From: Paenibacillus pabuli NBRC 13638
GTDB lineage: Bacteria > Bacillota > Bacilli > Paenibacillales > Paenibacillaceae
DNA length: 64,000 bases
Direction: 5' to 3'
NCBI RefSeq assembly: GCF_001514495.1
Contig: NZ_BCNM01000003.1
Location: 62,001-126,000, forward strand
Both the position numbers and the translations under genes were made by a program. Within the stretch, counting starts at the first letter, position 1. Every line of letters starts with the position of its first letter. Below the pieces are notes generated by a model. The model did not search any database, was not told the DNA's origin, and was given only the letters and a program-made list of their open reading frames with translations. Positions 54,806-63,412 of the stretch are shown here, in pieces.

Positions 54806-57171
54806 TACGTCTTGGATACCTCGATCTTCTTCGTTACACCATTGTCGGTAAAATAGAGATGAATGCCGTGATCCTGGTCATCGATGAAATAGGGGACATA
54901 CTTCGGTTCCTCGATCTTGTACGGTACAAGCAGAGTCACAATCCTGTGACTTGAGGCAGGCCGCGTTTCCGCGCTCAGATGATAATGTCTGTCCAGCCCT
55001 TCGTACTCTGCAAGTTCCACCTCTGCGAATTGATCCGTCTGACTGAGCGCCAACTCACCGGAGGAAGCATATACAAACGTCCCCTCAAGCCCCGCCTTAT
55101 TCCCGTTCAAACGGAAGCTCTGCCCTTTCAGCTGCAGCGGGTGCAGGGCATGGAACAGCCATTGGACACTGTCCGGCTTCTCCAGATCAATGTGATCCAC
55201 AATGACGAAGTAGGAGGATTGCAGAAAATGAATCTCCCGTACAACACGTTTCACATGAGGTACGGTGCTGGCATAGGCATCAGTCGCTAATGCGCGCACA
55301 TAACCATCACCATTCCGCCAATAGGCATCTTCAATCTGTCCGGTTGCGGCCATGTTCAGCACCTTGTTGTTCTCGGCGTACTGACCTGCTCCACCGATCA
55401 ACAAGTTGTTCTTGGAGCGTGTCTGCCTGCGCCATTCCCGATGAAAGGAGCTGCCATGCGCGATATAATAGCCCGTATCTGCCGCAAGCGGCTCACCGAA
55501 TGCATGCAGAGTGAAGCTGTTCTGATCCGCATGACTGTGGCTGATGGAGCCGTAACGGCTCGACTTGAGCAGCAGCATCATATGCTCATCCGGATCATCC
55601 ATCCGGTGATGCATGGCTACCCATCCCACATCCCGGAACCACTTGAGCGGCTCGATGTCTACGGGTGACTCTTCCTCCACCTGGGGATAATCATGGCGGT
55701 AAACCAGATCGTCAAAATTAAAGTCCCACCAACCGTAGTTATAAAAAGCCCCCTCTGTCCCCGGATCGGATTGGCGCACACGCTCAAAGTACCACTGGTA
55801 CCAGCGGTTGCCTGTAACACCCGCCAGTTGGCGGACAAGATAGCCTGTTTTCAAGTTCACAGGGTCACCCAGCGTAGACTGATCTCCAAAGCTGGCGCGC
55901 CGCGCATCGGGCGGGTACACATAGAGTGGAAAATCCCCGGTACGCTGGAAGAACGGCCGACGGAAGAAGTCGATGCCCGCATAGTTTCGCAACAGATTCA
56001 TCGCTTCGGTCACATAGGCCATGCCCGTTGTCCAGTACATTGGACCTTCGGCCCAACCTCCATCACTGCCACCCCATGGAGAGTACAGACAGGCATAATA
56101 ATCGATTGCATAATCCAGCCACGCTGCAGCCTGCTGCTCCTCATGCAGCAAAGCCATACAGCAGGGCACAAGCACGGAAGACAATGAACGCACCGCATGG
56201 CTGTCATAAGGCACATGATGGATCTTCGAACGGACCATCACATGCTGGGCTACCTGCTCTGTCCGCCGCAGCAAACTGCGTCTCACCGCATCCTGCTCTT
56301 CGCTGTTCAACTCATCATGCAGCCAATCATAACCCCAAGCGAGCGCGGCGGCGACCCGAAAGGCTGCCTCGTCATTATAATCGCGGGAGGTCGTTCCCTC
56401 CGTATCCCAAGCCGCCACATGCAGCAGCCAGGTTTTCGCCGCTTCAAGCAGCCGTTCGTCACGGAGCACTCGACCAGCGATGCTCAGATGACGAATGGCA
56501 TATAACACTTCCTGACAGTCAATATACATTTGTCTCCAGAGCACGGCGACACGTTTGTTCTCCGGGTAAGGCAGCGGTTCACGGATCGGCTCGCGGTTGG
56601 CCCACGGCTCCACGGAATTTGCCATAAACGCATCCCAGCCGCAATATGTAGCATCTGACGAAATGGCATCTGCAAGTTCCGTTAGCCCGCTCTCTCCGAG
56701 CCATAGCCGGGGGTGAGACGTGTCTGTGGAAACGTACCGCTCTGCTCGGGAAGGTATCGGTGTCTCGGGCAATCCCGCTGGTACCGTAAACCGCCTCACC
56801 TCACTCCATGCCGACATTTCCTGAGGCTTCTCCAGCACGACATCCGTTTCGGTTTTGCTTCCTTGTTGCACTGGTTGATCTACAAGCAGCGCATATCGCC
56901 AATAATAATCCCCAGGCTCAAACACCCGGTCTGGCGTGAAAAAGTTATACGGGAGCGGCGCAAAGGTCATCGTCTCTTCTTCCTGAAAAGAAGGCCCCGT
57001 CGAAACTTGCAGCACATAGGCATTCTCATCCTCCTGCTGTGCCGCCATCCAGGTAAACCTCGGTGGGTTCTCTGCCAGAACCGTATGTTCGTCAGGTGCA
57101 TAGTCTACATGGAACGGCCCGCTGATTGGTTGGTACAACGGTCTTTCTGCAAGCTTTCGCTTCACTTCCAT
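54802..57171 (-). CDS. Heparinase II/III-type polysaccharide lyase (DUF4962)
   Basis: A 789-residue protein with an N-terminal beta-sandwich of the DUF4962 kind (about 15-135), an alpha/alpha toroid (about 150-480) and a heparinase II/III beta-sandwich. ISHSHADQNSFTLHAFGEPL followed by ADTGYY is the signature with likely catalytic His and Tyr, as in PL15-type alginate and heparin-oligosaccharide lyases. No signal peptide, so it likely degrades imported unsaturated or uronic oligosaccharides. GGAGGGG precedes the start; the SDR gene lies 34 bases upstream. Substrate (alginate, glycosaminoglycan or other) is not resolved. Confidence 0.85.
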   Translation of the reverse strand: MEVKRKLAERPLYQPISGPFHVDYAPDEHTVLAENPPRFTWMAAQQEDENAYVLQVSTGPSFQEEETMTFAPLPYNFFTPDRVFEPGDYYWRYALLVDQPVQQGSKTETDVVLEKPQEMSAWSEVRRFTVPAGLPETPIPSRAERYVSTDTSHPRLWLGESGLTELADAISSDATYCGWDAFMANSVEPWANREPIREPLPYPENKRVAVLWRQMYIDCQEVLYAIRHLSIAGRVLRDERLLEAAKTWLLHVAAWDTEGTTSRDYNDEAAFRVAAALAWGYDWLHDELNSEEQDAVRRSLLRRTEQVAQHVMVRSKIHHVPYDSHAVRSLSSVLVPCCMALLHEEQQAAAWLDYAIDYYACLYSPWGGSDGGWAEGPMYWTTGMAYVTEAMNLLRNYAGIDFFRRPFFQRTGDFPLYVYPPDARRASFGDQSTLGDPVNLKTGYLVRQLAGVTGNRWYQWYFERVRQSDPGTEGAFYNYGWWDFNFDDLVYRHDYPQVEEESPVDIEPLKWFRDVGWVAMHHRMDDPDEHMMLLLKSSRYGSISHSHADQNSFTLHAFGEPLAADTGYYIAHGSSFHREWRRQTRSKNNLLIGGAGQYAENNKVLNMAATGQIEDAYWRNGDGYVRALATDAYASTVPHVKRVVREIHFLQSSYFVIVDHIDLEKPDSVQWLFHALHPLQLKGQSFRLNGNKAGLEGTFVYASSGELALSQTDQFAEVELAEYEGLDRHYHLSAETRPASSHRIVTLLVPYKIEEPKYVPYFIDDQDHGIHLYFTDNGVTKKIEVSKTY

Positions 57172-57205
57172 CGTTTTGTCCCCTCCTTATCGCAATGATG
57201 TAGCA

Positions 57206-57976
57206 TCAACGCATATACATTCCGCCGTTGATCTCAATCGTTTCTCCGGTTATAAAAGAACCCAGCTCGGAACACAGGTACAGCGCCGCTCCTGCGACAT
57301 CATCGGGAGTCCCTTCCCGTCCAAGCGGAATGCTGCTTACTGCCGAAGTTCGCCCTGCCTCCGAGGTAAACGTAGCATGGAACGCCGTTTGCCCGATGAA
57401 TCCCGGGGAGAGAGCATTCACCGTAATCCCGCCAGGAGCAAGCTCTTTGGCAAGACCTTTCGTTAACGCAATGACAGCCGCCTTGGAGGCTGCATAAATC
57501 GCTGCACCCGGACCGCCCCCGTTATGGGCTGCTACCGAGGTTAGATTGATAATTCGTCCGCCCCCAGCTGCCTTCATGCCAGGAATGACCGCTTTGGAGA
57601 CAAATACGGCGCTCTTCAGATTCACATCCATAATCCGGCTGTACAACTCCTCACTCATCGTTTCAATGGGGCTCCGCTCCACCAGATGCCCCGCATTGTT
57701 AACCAGCAGATTAATCGGGCCGCCGAAGCGCATCGTAATCTCCCCTACCATGGATGAAATCGCATCCGTATCGGTCACATCGGCCTGAAATGCCGCTGCT
57801 TCACCTCCAGCATTCCGGATCGCGGCCACAACCTCCTCAGCCCGCTCCATATTATGCAGACCATTCACAGCGACCTTTGCTCCGCAACCAGCCAATGCTC
57901 CAGCAATAGCAGCACCAATCCCTCCACTGGAACCTGTTACGAGGGCAATTTTGTTCTCTAAATTCATGTTCATCAT
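57206..57976 (-). CDS. Short-chain dehydrogenase, possible uronate reductase
   Basis: A 256-residue classical SDR: GSSGGIGAAIAGAL (nucleotide binding), NNAGH, catalytic Ser in NLTSVAAHNGG, Tyr and Lys in YAASKAAV, and a C-terminus ITGETIEINGG. FabG-like in form, but its place before a heparinase-type lyase suggests reduction or oxidation of the monosaccharide product, like DEH reductases of alginate users or KduD-type enzymes. Function is inferred from context. AGGAGG lies seven bases before the ATG. Confidence 0.85.
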   Translation of the reverse strand: MMNMNLENKIALVTGSSGGIGAAIAGALAGCGAKVAVNGLHNMERAEEVVAAIRNAGGEAAAFQADVTDTDAISSMVGEITMRFGGPINLLVNNAGHLVERSPIETMSEELYSRIMDVNLKSAVFVSKAVIPGMKAAGGGRIINLTSVAAHNGGGPGAAIYAASKAAVIALTKGLAKELAPGGITVNALSPGFIGQTAFHATFTSEAGRTSAVSSIPLGREGTPDDVAGAALYLCSELGSFITGETIEINGGMYMR

Positions 57977-58010
57977 CTATCTTCCTCCTTGGTATAGGTA
58001 ATGGTTTCAA

Positions 58011-59849
58011 TTAAATCCGCTTGCGGTGCTGATCCGCCGGAAGCGCCATCGTAATCGTCGTTCCCAAGCCTTGCTCACTCTCCATCATCAAGCCGTACGT
58101 TTCTCCAAATACCAGCTGAATCCGGCGATGGACATTCATGAGTCCGATGCCTCCGCGATGGTAGACATCATCGGAATCTTCACCTGCCAGACGATTCAGT
58201 TCCAGACGGCGGCGCAGCTTCTCCAGACGTTCCTCGCTCATGCCCATGCCGTTATCCTGAACGATGACCAGAAAGCGATCTTCCAGGCGCCGAGCATCGA
58301 TGCGGATAAAATGACCGGGCTCCATGCCTCGCGGAAACGCATGTTGCAGCACATTTTCCACCAGCGGCTGGAGTGTGAGTCGAACCATTTTTTCCAGCAG
58401 CAGATCCGGCGCAATGATAACCTCAACTTCAAGCTCCCGATCCATGCGATGTTTCATGATGGACAGGTAGGCCAGCACGTGCTTCAACTCATTGGCAACC
58501 GTAATTTCCTCCAGATTGGTCTGAATGGAATAGCGGAGCATATGAGCCATGGATTCTACCATCTGTGCAATCTCTTCGGAGTCCTGTACGACGGCGTAAC
58601 ATTTGATCGTTTCCAGGGTGTTGTAGAGAAAATGCGGATTGATCTGCAGCTGAAGCGCCTGAAATTCCGCACGATGCCGTTCCAGCGCCTCCTGCTGAAG
58701 CTCGATTTCCGACTTCTGGCGGCGCAGCTCTGACTCGTATACACTCTCAATCATGTCCGACAAGCGGCTGACCATCAGATTATAGCTGCGGATCAGCACA
58801 CCAATTTCATCGCGCCTTTCCTTCATCTCCACCTTGTTCCAGATTCCCTTCTCCGTCTGTCTCATTCCGTTCATCAGCACACGAATGGGTTCCACTTGCG
58901 ATGCTCCAATCCGGTAGGCCACGACCAGTGCAGCCAGCAGCGTTCCTGCACCAACCCATAAAGTGGCCGAACGGATCGTTGCAATCGGTCTTTGCAGCTC
59001 CGACAGCGGCACGGAAGCGACAAAGCGCCAGCCTGAATAGGCAGAAAGCTCCGATATGAGCAGCCGTTTGGTGCCATCCGTGTTCTGCTCCATTGACCCT
59101 GCCCCCATATGCATAAGCCTGTTTACGGTGCTGGACGGCATCGCCGTCTGCGCCTCTTCGTCCCCGGGCGTGTAGATGACCGTTCCGTTCTGATCCATCA
59201 CATACTGATAGCCACCTTGACCGAGGTCGAGTTCTCCCCATATCTTGTCAAGCTCCAGCACATTGACTTCCATCGCCAGCACCCCGTTTGGCGTATAGGA
59301 GGACACCCCTCTGATCCGGCGCGCAATCGTAATCACATTAGCGCTCTGTCCACTACGAATACTGCGGGTAAGCAAAGTCGATTCGCCATTTGCAGGGGTT
59401 GGAGCCAGCAGCTCCTTATACTGCTGTGCCACGTCGATATCCGGTATGCCGGCTGAATTCTGGTTGTCATCAATGACAACGCGTCCATTTTCCCCGATAA
59501 CATACAGGAACTTGATCTGTGGATATAACATAAAAACAGGCGGAAACACGTTCGTCTTAATCTGACGGCTGTACTCGTAATAGGCATAACTGTCCTCCGA
59601 ATTCATATCGAGAAAGTGCTTCACACTTCCGTTCGAGAGGATGGAGTAGGTTGCACGATCATAATTTTGCAAATACAGATCGGTCTGGTATGCCGTATTG
59701 CGCATCGTTTGGGCGATGTTGTCCGCGAGCTGGTCATTCATTTCAGTCGAGGCATAGGTATAGGTGAACAGACCAATGGCGGACAGGGACAACGTAATCA
59801 CGACGGCAAAATGAAAGAACAGGCGGATGGACAGGCTGCGCTTCATCAT
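58011..59849 (-). CDS. YesM-type sensor histidine kinase
   Basis: A 612-residue kinase: helix near residues 9-30, extracellular Cache sensor (about 35-290), second helix near 295-315, HAMP, a coiled-coil stretch rich in Glu and Arg, His_kinase with QINPHFLYNTLETI and HATPase with PLVENVLQHA and DNGMGM. The ATG overlaps the stop of the regulator gene upstream. Likely senses the oligosaccharide used by this locus. Confidence 0.93.
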   Translation of the reverse strand: MMKRSLSIRLFFHFAVVITLSLSAIGLFTYTYASTEMNDQLADNIAQTMRNTAYQTDLYLQNYDRATYSILSNGSVKHFLDMNSEDSYAYYEYSRQIKTNVFPPVFMLYPQIKFLYVIGENGRVVIDDNQNSAGIPDIDVAQQYKELLAPTPANGESTLLTRSIRSGQSANVITIARRIRGVSSYTPNGVLAMEVNVLELDKIWGELDLGQGGYQYVMDQNGTVIYTPGDEEAQTAMPSSTVNRLMHMGAGSMEQNTDGTKRLLISELSAYSGWRFVASVPLSELQRPIATIRSATLWVGAGTLLAALVVAYRIGASQVEPIRVLMNGMRQTEKGIWNKVEMKERRDEIGVLIRSYNLMVSRLSDMIESVYESELRRQKSEIELQQEALERHRAEFQALQLQINPHFLYNTLETIKCYAVVQDSEEIAQMVESMAHMLRYSIQTNLEEITVANELKHVLAYLSIMKHRMDRELEVEVIIAPDLLLEKMVRLTLQPLVENVLQHAFPRGMEPGHFIRIDARRLEDRFLVIVQDNGMGMSEERLEKLRRRLELNRLAGEDSDDVYHRGGIGLMNVHRRIQLVFGETYGLMMESEQGLGTTITMALPADQHRKRI

Positions 59850-60883
59850 TCAATGCCCAACTTACTGCGGTATTCGGACGGTGTAAGTCCGGTAATTTTC
59901 TTGAATGTCTTCGTAAAATGGGGATGATCCGCATACCCCACTTCATAGGAAATATCCGTAATCCGGTTGCCCGGCTGCTCCAGCATGCGTTTGGCCAGTT
60001 CCATTTTGCTGCGTATCCGGTATTGGATAAAAGTTTGGCCTGTCGTCTGCTTGAACAGCTGACTGAAGTAGGACGGGTTAAGTCCCAGCTTGGCGGCAAT
60101 CTCATCCAGGGACACCTCGCGGCGCAGATGCTTCTCCAGATAGGCTTTTGCTTCTTCCACGGGATGCTTGGGCTTGCCGCTGCGCCGCTCCTTGATCGTC
60201 TTCATTAACATGTGGATCTCATTGCCCAGCGCCTCAAAGCACTCTTTAGAGGAAGCGCTTTCATTTATCTCGCAAGATGTACTCATCGTTCCGTTGCCAC
60301 GTGCGTTCATTCGGGCCACAATCAATTCAAGCAGTTCCTGAAAAAGCTCCGCTGTCTGCTCAGGCATCAAGGAATATGCCGGATACCGACCAGACCATGC
60401 TGCGAGCAGCTCTGTCACATCGGACTGCCTTAACTCCCAGATGGCCTCTTCCAGACGCATCGCCCAATCATTCAGCTCCCTCACCGGTACAAGGGAAACC
60501 GCAGGTTTATCCTCTTCTGACGCCAGCAATTTGAGAAGCAGTTCATGAAGTTCCTGTCGTCCCACAGGCTTGAGCAGATAACGCTTTACCCCATAATTCA
60601 TACAGGCTCTCGCATATTCAAAGTCCGAATAACCGGAAACCACAATAATGCGTATCGTACTGCCTTGCTCGGATAAACGTCGACACAGCTCAATACCATC
60701 CATCGTCGGCATGCGAATATCCGTAAACAGGATGTGCGGCCGAAAGGCCTCTACCACCTGAAGGGCCTCTTCCCCATGCGCTGCCTGCCGAATCTCACAG
60801 TCGAACAGTCCTGCTTGCTTGATCATCTTCGCCAGACCCATCCGAATCATCGGTTCATCGTCCGTAATCAAGATTCTGAACAT
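59846..60883 (-). CDS. YesN-type response regulator (AraC output)
   Basis: A 345-residue regulator. Receiver domain (1-120) with ITDDEP, the phosphorylated Asp in PHILFTDIRMPTMDG and Lys in YLLKPV; AraC helix-turn-helix in the last 100 residues (LDEIAAKLGLNPSYFSQLFK, then DISYEVGYADHPHFTKTFKK and GLTPSEYR). Shorter linker than the mgl regulator. The third ATG at 60883 is chosen since GGGGG lies seven bases upstream; 60889 abuts it. Expected to activate this locus. Confidence 0.92.
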   Translation of the reverse strand: MFRILITDDEPMIRMGLAKMIKQAGLFDCEIRQAAHGEEALQVVEAFRPHILFTDIRMPTMDGIELCRRLSEQGSTIRIIVVSGYSDFEYARACMNYGVKRYLLKPVGRQELHELLLKLLASEEDKPAVSLVPVRELNDWAMRLEEAIWELRQSDVTELLAAWSGRYPAYSLMPEQTAELFQELLELIVARMNARGNGTMSTSCEINESASSKECFEALGNEIHMLMKTIKERRSGKPKHPVEEAKAYLEKHLRREVSLDEIAAKLGLNPSYFSQLFKQTTGQTFIQYRIRSKMELAKRMLEQPGNRITDISYEVGYADHPHFTKTFKKITGLTPSEYRSKLGIE

Positions 60884-60925
60884 CACCATTCCCCCGTTTC
60901 CGTCAGATCTGTATACTTCATGTAC

Positions 60926-61804
60926 TTAAGATTTGACGGAGCCGACCATGATTCCTTTTACAAAATGCTTTTGCAGGAAAGGGTAAATGATAATTATCGG
61001 CAAGGTGGCGATGATGATGGTTGCCATTTTGATGCCTTCCGGCGATGTATGTGCAAGAGTACTATAGACAGCAGAACCTGGGTCGACGGAAATATCGTCA
61101 CTTTCAAACAGCTTCTTGAGGGTTACCTGGATCGGCCACCAGGCCGGATCATTCAGATAATATAGGGCGGTGGAATAGGCATTCCAATGGCCTACCGCAT
61201 AGAAAATGCCGAGTGATGCCATGGCCGGTTTGGATAATGGAACGACAATACGCCAGATGATGCCGAATTCACCACAGCCATCAATACGTGCAGCGTCGAT
61301 TAATTCGCCCGGCAGCTGTGCGAAGAACGAGCGCATGACGAAAAAGTTAAAGGCATTAATCGCTCCCGGCACAATCAGCACCAGTGGATTGTTGACCAGA
61401 TGCAGCTCCTTCATCAGGATAAAGTTCGGAATGAGCGGTGCCGAGAATACAACGGTTATCAGGACAAACATGACAACAAGAGAGCGACCCTTGTACTCTG
61501 GACGGGACACGGGATACGCGAGTGATGCTGTGGCAGCGAGATTGACCAGCGTACCAACTAACGTTACCCCAACCGATACCGCAAAGGCCCGCCAGAAGGC
61601 AGCATCGCCGAATACATATTCGTAATTGATCCAGGTAAAAGCTACAGGCCAGAAGCTAACCTTTCCGCCCATGATCGCTTCCGAGCTGCTGAGTGATTGA
61701 GCCAGCACATTGATGAAAGGCAGAATCATCGTCAACGAGAGCAGCGTAAGAAAAACGAGATTGCCAATGCGGAATATACGGTAACGGACACTGGGGGTAC
61801 GCAT
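60926..61804 (-). CDS. Sugar ABC permease, LplC/YtcP-like
   Basis: A 292-residue permease with six helices, the EAA-type loop LIDAARIDGCGEFGIIWRIV and the C-terminus FVKGIMVGSVKS. AGGAGGCGAGATAG precedes the start. Partner of the LplB-like permease 12 bases upstream; no ATPase gene nearby, so a shared MsmX-like ATPase is likely. Confidence 0.92.
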   Translation of the reverse strand: MRTPSVRYRIFRIGNLVFLTLLSLTMILPFINVLAQSLSSSEAIMGGKVSFWPVAFTWINYEYVFGDAAFWRAFAVSVGVTLVGTLVNLAATASLAYPVSRPEYKGRSLVVMFVLITVVFSAPLIPNFILMKELHLVNNPLVLIVPGAINAFNFFVMRSFFAQLPGELIDAARIDGCGEFGIIWRIVVPLSKPAMASLGIFYAVGHWNAYSTALYYLNDPAWWPIQVTLKKLFESDDISVDPGSAVYSTLAHTSPEGIKMATIIIATLPIIIIYPFLQKHFVKGIMVGSVKS

Positions 61805-61816
61805 CTATCTCGCCTC

Positions 61817-62794
61817 CTAATACAGGCTTTCGCCGGTTGTTTTTTTGCTGAAGAAATTACCGAGTAGAATAAGCATCAGACCCACGACCGACTTGAACAA
61901 CCCGATGGCCGTTGTATAGCTGTACTGCTGTGAGAGAAGTCCTGCTTTGTAGATGTACGTATCGAGAATTTCACCAGATTCCAGATTGAGCGGATTGAGG
62001 AATACGAACACACGCTCAAAGCCCAGATCGAGGAACTTCCCAATGTGCAGCAGCAGCAGAATCATAATCGTCGGCAGCAAGGACGGCAGGGTAATGGACC
62101 ATATTTGCTTCAAACGCCCGGCTCCATCCACCTCTGCCGCCTCATACAGATCGGGATTGATGCCCGCAATGGCTGCCAGGAAAATAATCGTTCCATACCC
62201 GGAGTCGCGCCAGATCCCAGAACCGATCAGAATGGAACGAATGTACGAGTCTTCTCCAAGAAAGTAGATCGGCTGCATCCCCAGAAATTCGAGTGCCTTG
62301 TTCACCACACCGGCATCCATCGAGAAAATACCCATGAAGATTCCGCTAATGACGACCCAGGAGAGAAAGTGAGGCATGTATACAATCGTTTGCAGCAAAC
62401 GCTTGAACACAATCATCCGCACTTCATTCAGCAGAATCGCCAGTAAGATCGGTACCGGGAAGGCAATCACCAGATCATATAGTCCGAGCAGAAGTGTGTT
62501 ATTGAGAATTCGCAAAAAGTCATAATGGCTGAACATCTTCTGGAAATGCTCCAGGCCTACCCAATCACTTCCGGTGATGCCTTTGAAAATGTTGTAATTC
62601 TGAAAAGCAATGACCGAGCCGAACAGGGGTACATATTTGAAGATGAAAAAATACAGGATGCCCGGTACCGAGAGCAGATAGAGTATCCGGTATCGCCACA
62701 GATAACGTCCCGCATCTCCGAGACGAGAACCCAGACCAGATGAGTTAATTCTTGCTGTTCCCCGGCTTGGCGGCGCGATATCTGCCGGCTTCAC
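61817..62794 (-). CDS. Sugar ABC permease, LplB-like
   Basis: A 325-residue permease with a 35-residue cytoplasmic N-terminus, six helices, the coupling loop LYEAAEVDGAGRLKQIWSIT and C-terminus FSKKTTGESLY. The GTG start overlaps the tautomerase stop by four bases (GTGA), so the two are translated together. Confidence 0.92.
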   Translation of the reverse strand: MKPADIAPPSRGTARINSSGLGSRLGDAGRYLWRYRILYLLSVPGILYFFIFKYVPLFGSVIAFQNYNIFKGITGSDWVGLEHFQKMFSHYDFLRILNNTLLLGLYDLVIAFPVPILLAILLNEVRMIVFKRLLQTIVYMPHFLSWVVISGIFMGIFSMDAGVVNKALEFLGMQPIYFLGEDSYIRSILIGSGIWRDSGYGTIIFLAAIAGINPDLYEAAEVDGAGRLKQIWSITLPSLLPTIMILLLLHIGKFLDLGFERVFVFLNPLNLESGEILDTYIYKAGLLSQQYSYTTAIGLFKSVVGLMLILLGNFFSKKTTGESLY

Positions 62795-63000
62795 GTCTTC
62801 TCCCCTCCCTGCTTCTGTGACTGCATGCTTCTCAAATTATCAGGAACGTTCTCGTCCCATGGGATTTCATTGAATTCAACGGAAATGTACTCCGGCTCAC
62901 GATCGATAATACGCGATAGCTCGCGTGTGAACACCTCCACGATCTCCTGCTTTTGCTCATCCGTCCTGCCTTCATACAGCCTGATCGTAATTTCTGGCAT
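62791..63000 (-). CDS. 4-oxalocrotonate tautomerase family protein
   Basis: A 69-residue protein starting MPEITIRLYEGRTDEQK. After Met removal Pro1 would be the catalytic base of the tautomerase fold. Such enzymes move keto-enol double bonds. As the first gene of a uronic-acid-type locus it may convert unsaturated or keto sugar acids, but no exact precedent is recalled. GAAGGGAG lies 13 bases upstream; a cre-like palindrome is 28 bases upstream. Confidence 0.85.
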   Translation of the reverse strand: MPEITIRLYEGRTDEQKQEIVEVFTRELSRIIDREPEYISVEFNEIPWDENVPDNLRSMQSQKQGGEKT

Positions 63001-63027
63001 CCGAGTTAAGCTCCCTTCGTTACGTAA

Positions 63028-63043
63028 TGTAAACGCTTTTACA
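63028..63043 (-). promoter_or_regulatory. cre-like palindrome upstream of the lyase locus
   Basis: TGTAAACGCTTTTACA (plus strand) is a near-perfect inverted repeat with the cre core but two extra bases in one arm. It lies 28 bases before the tautomerase start and could be a CcpA or LacI-type site. Confidence 0.5.
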
Positions 63044-63129
63044 ACTTCATCTTAGCGTTCCTGTGGAAGGGCAACAATGGACTGTCTTTTCGTTCACTTG
63101 TGTTTTCTTTAGGTGAGAACAAGACCAAA

Positions 63130-63151
63130 AGGCCCCATACGAACGGGGCCT
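63130..63151 (-). terminator. Hairpin in the right intergenic region
   Basis: AGGCCCC and GGGGCCT pair perfectly around an 8-base loop. The minus strand continues TTTTGGTCTTG. It probably ends transcription coming from the AT-rich gene on the right. Between it and 63343 no gene is seen. Confidence 0.7.
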
Positions 63152-63343
63152 CATATTTATGGATAATACTCATTAATTACACTCCATACAGAGTGCGACA
63201 GGAAAACACACGTAATAAAGTTGTAAAATCTAGAAATTACCACATATTACCAAATAATCATAGCTTCATTTGTGATAAAAAAAAGCCTAAATAGAACACC
63301 AATGTTGCCAAAAGATCACGAAAAGGATGTTTTCGACAAATTT

Positions 63344-63394
63344 CGAGATGCGAACCTCCCAGGGAAATCGTGTGAACTTGGGGTTCGCACCTCG
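63344..63394. repeat. Strong palindrome after the AT-rich gene
   Basis: CGAG-A-TGCGAACC (63344-63356) pairs with GGTTCGCA-C-CTCG (63382-63394), twelve pairs with one internal mismatch, around 25 bases. It starts 18 bases past the stop of the AT-rich gene. No T tract follows, so it is not a typical terminator. Only one copy is in the window. Confidence 0.6.
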
Positions 63395-63412
63395 TCTGTT
63401 ACTACTCCATCC

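Noticed and set aside
57206..57976. Xylose dehydrogenase completing the Weimberg route
   Set aside because: The SDR is about 12 kb away, inside an operon with a heparinase-like lyase, and nothing in the sequence points to xylose.
63344..63394. CRISPR array
   Set aside because: Only a single palindromic unit is present, with no second repeat, spacer or cas gene in the window.
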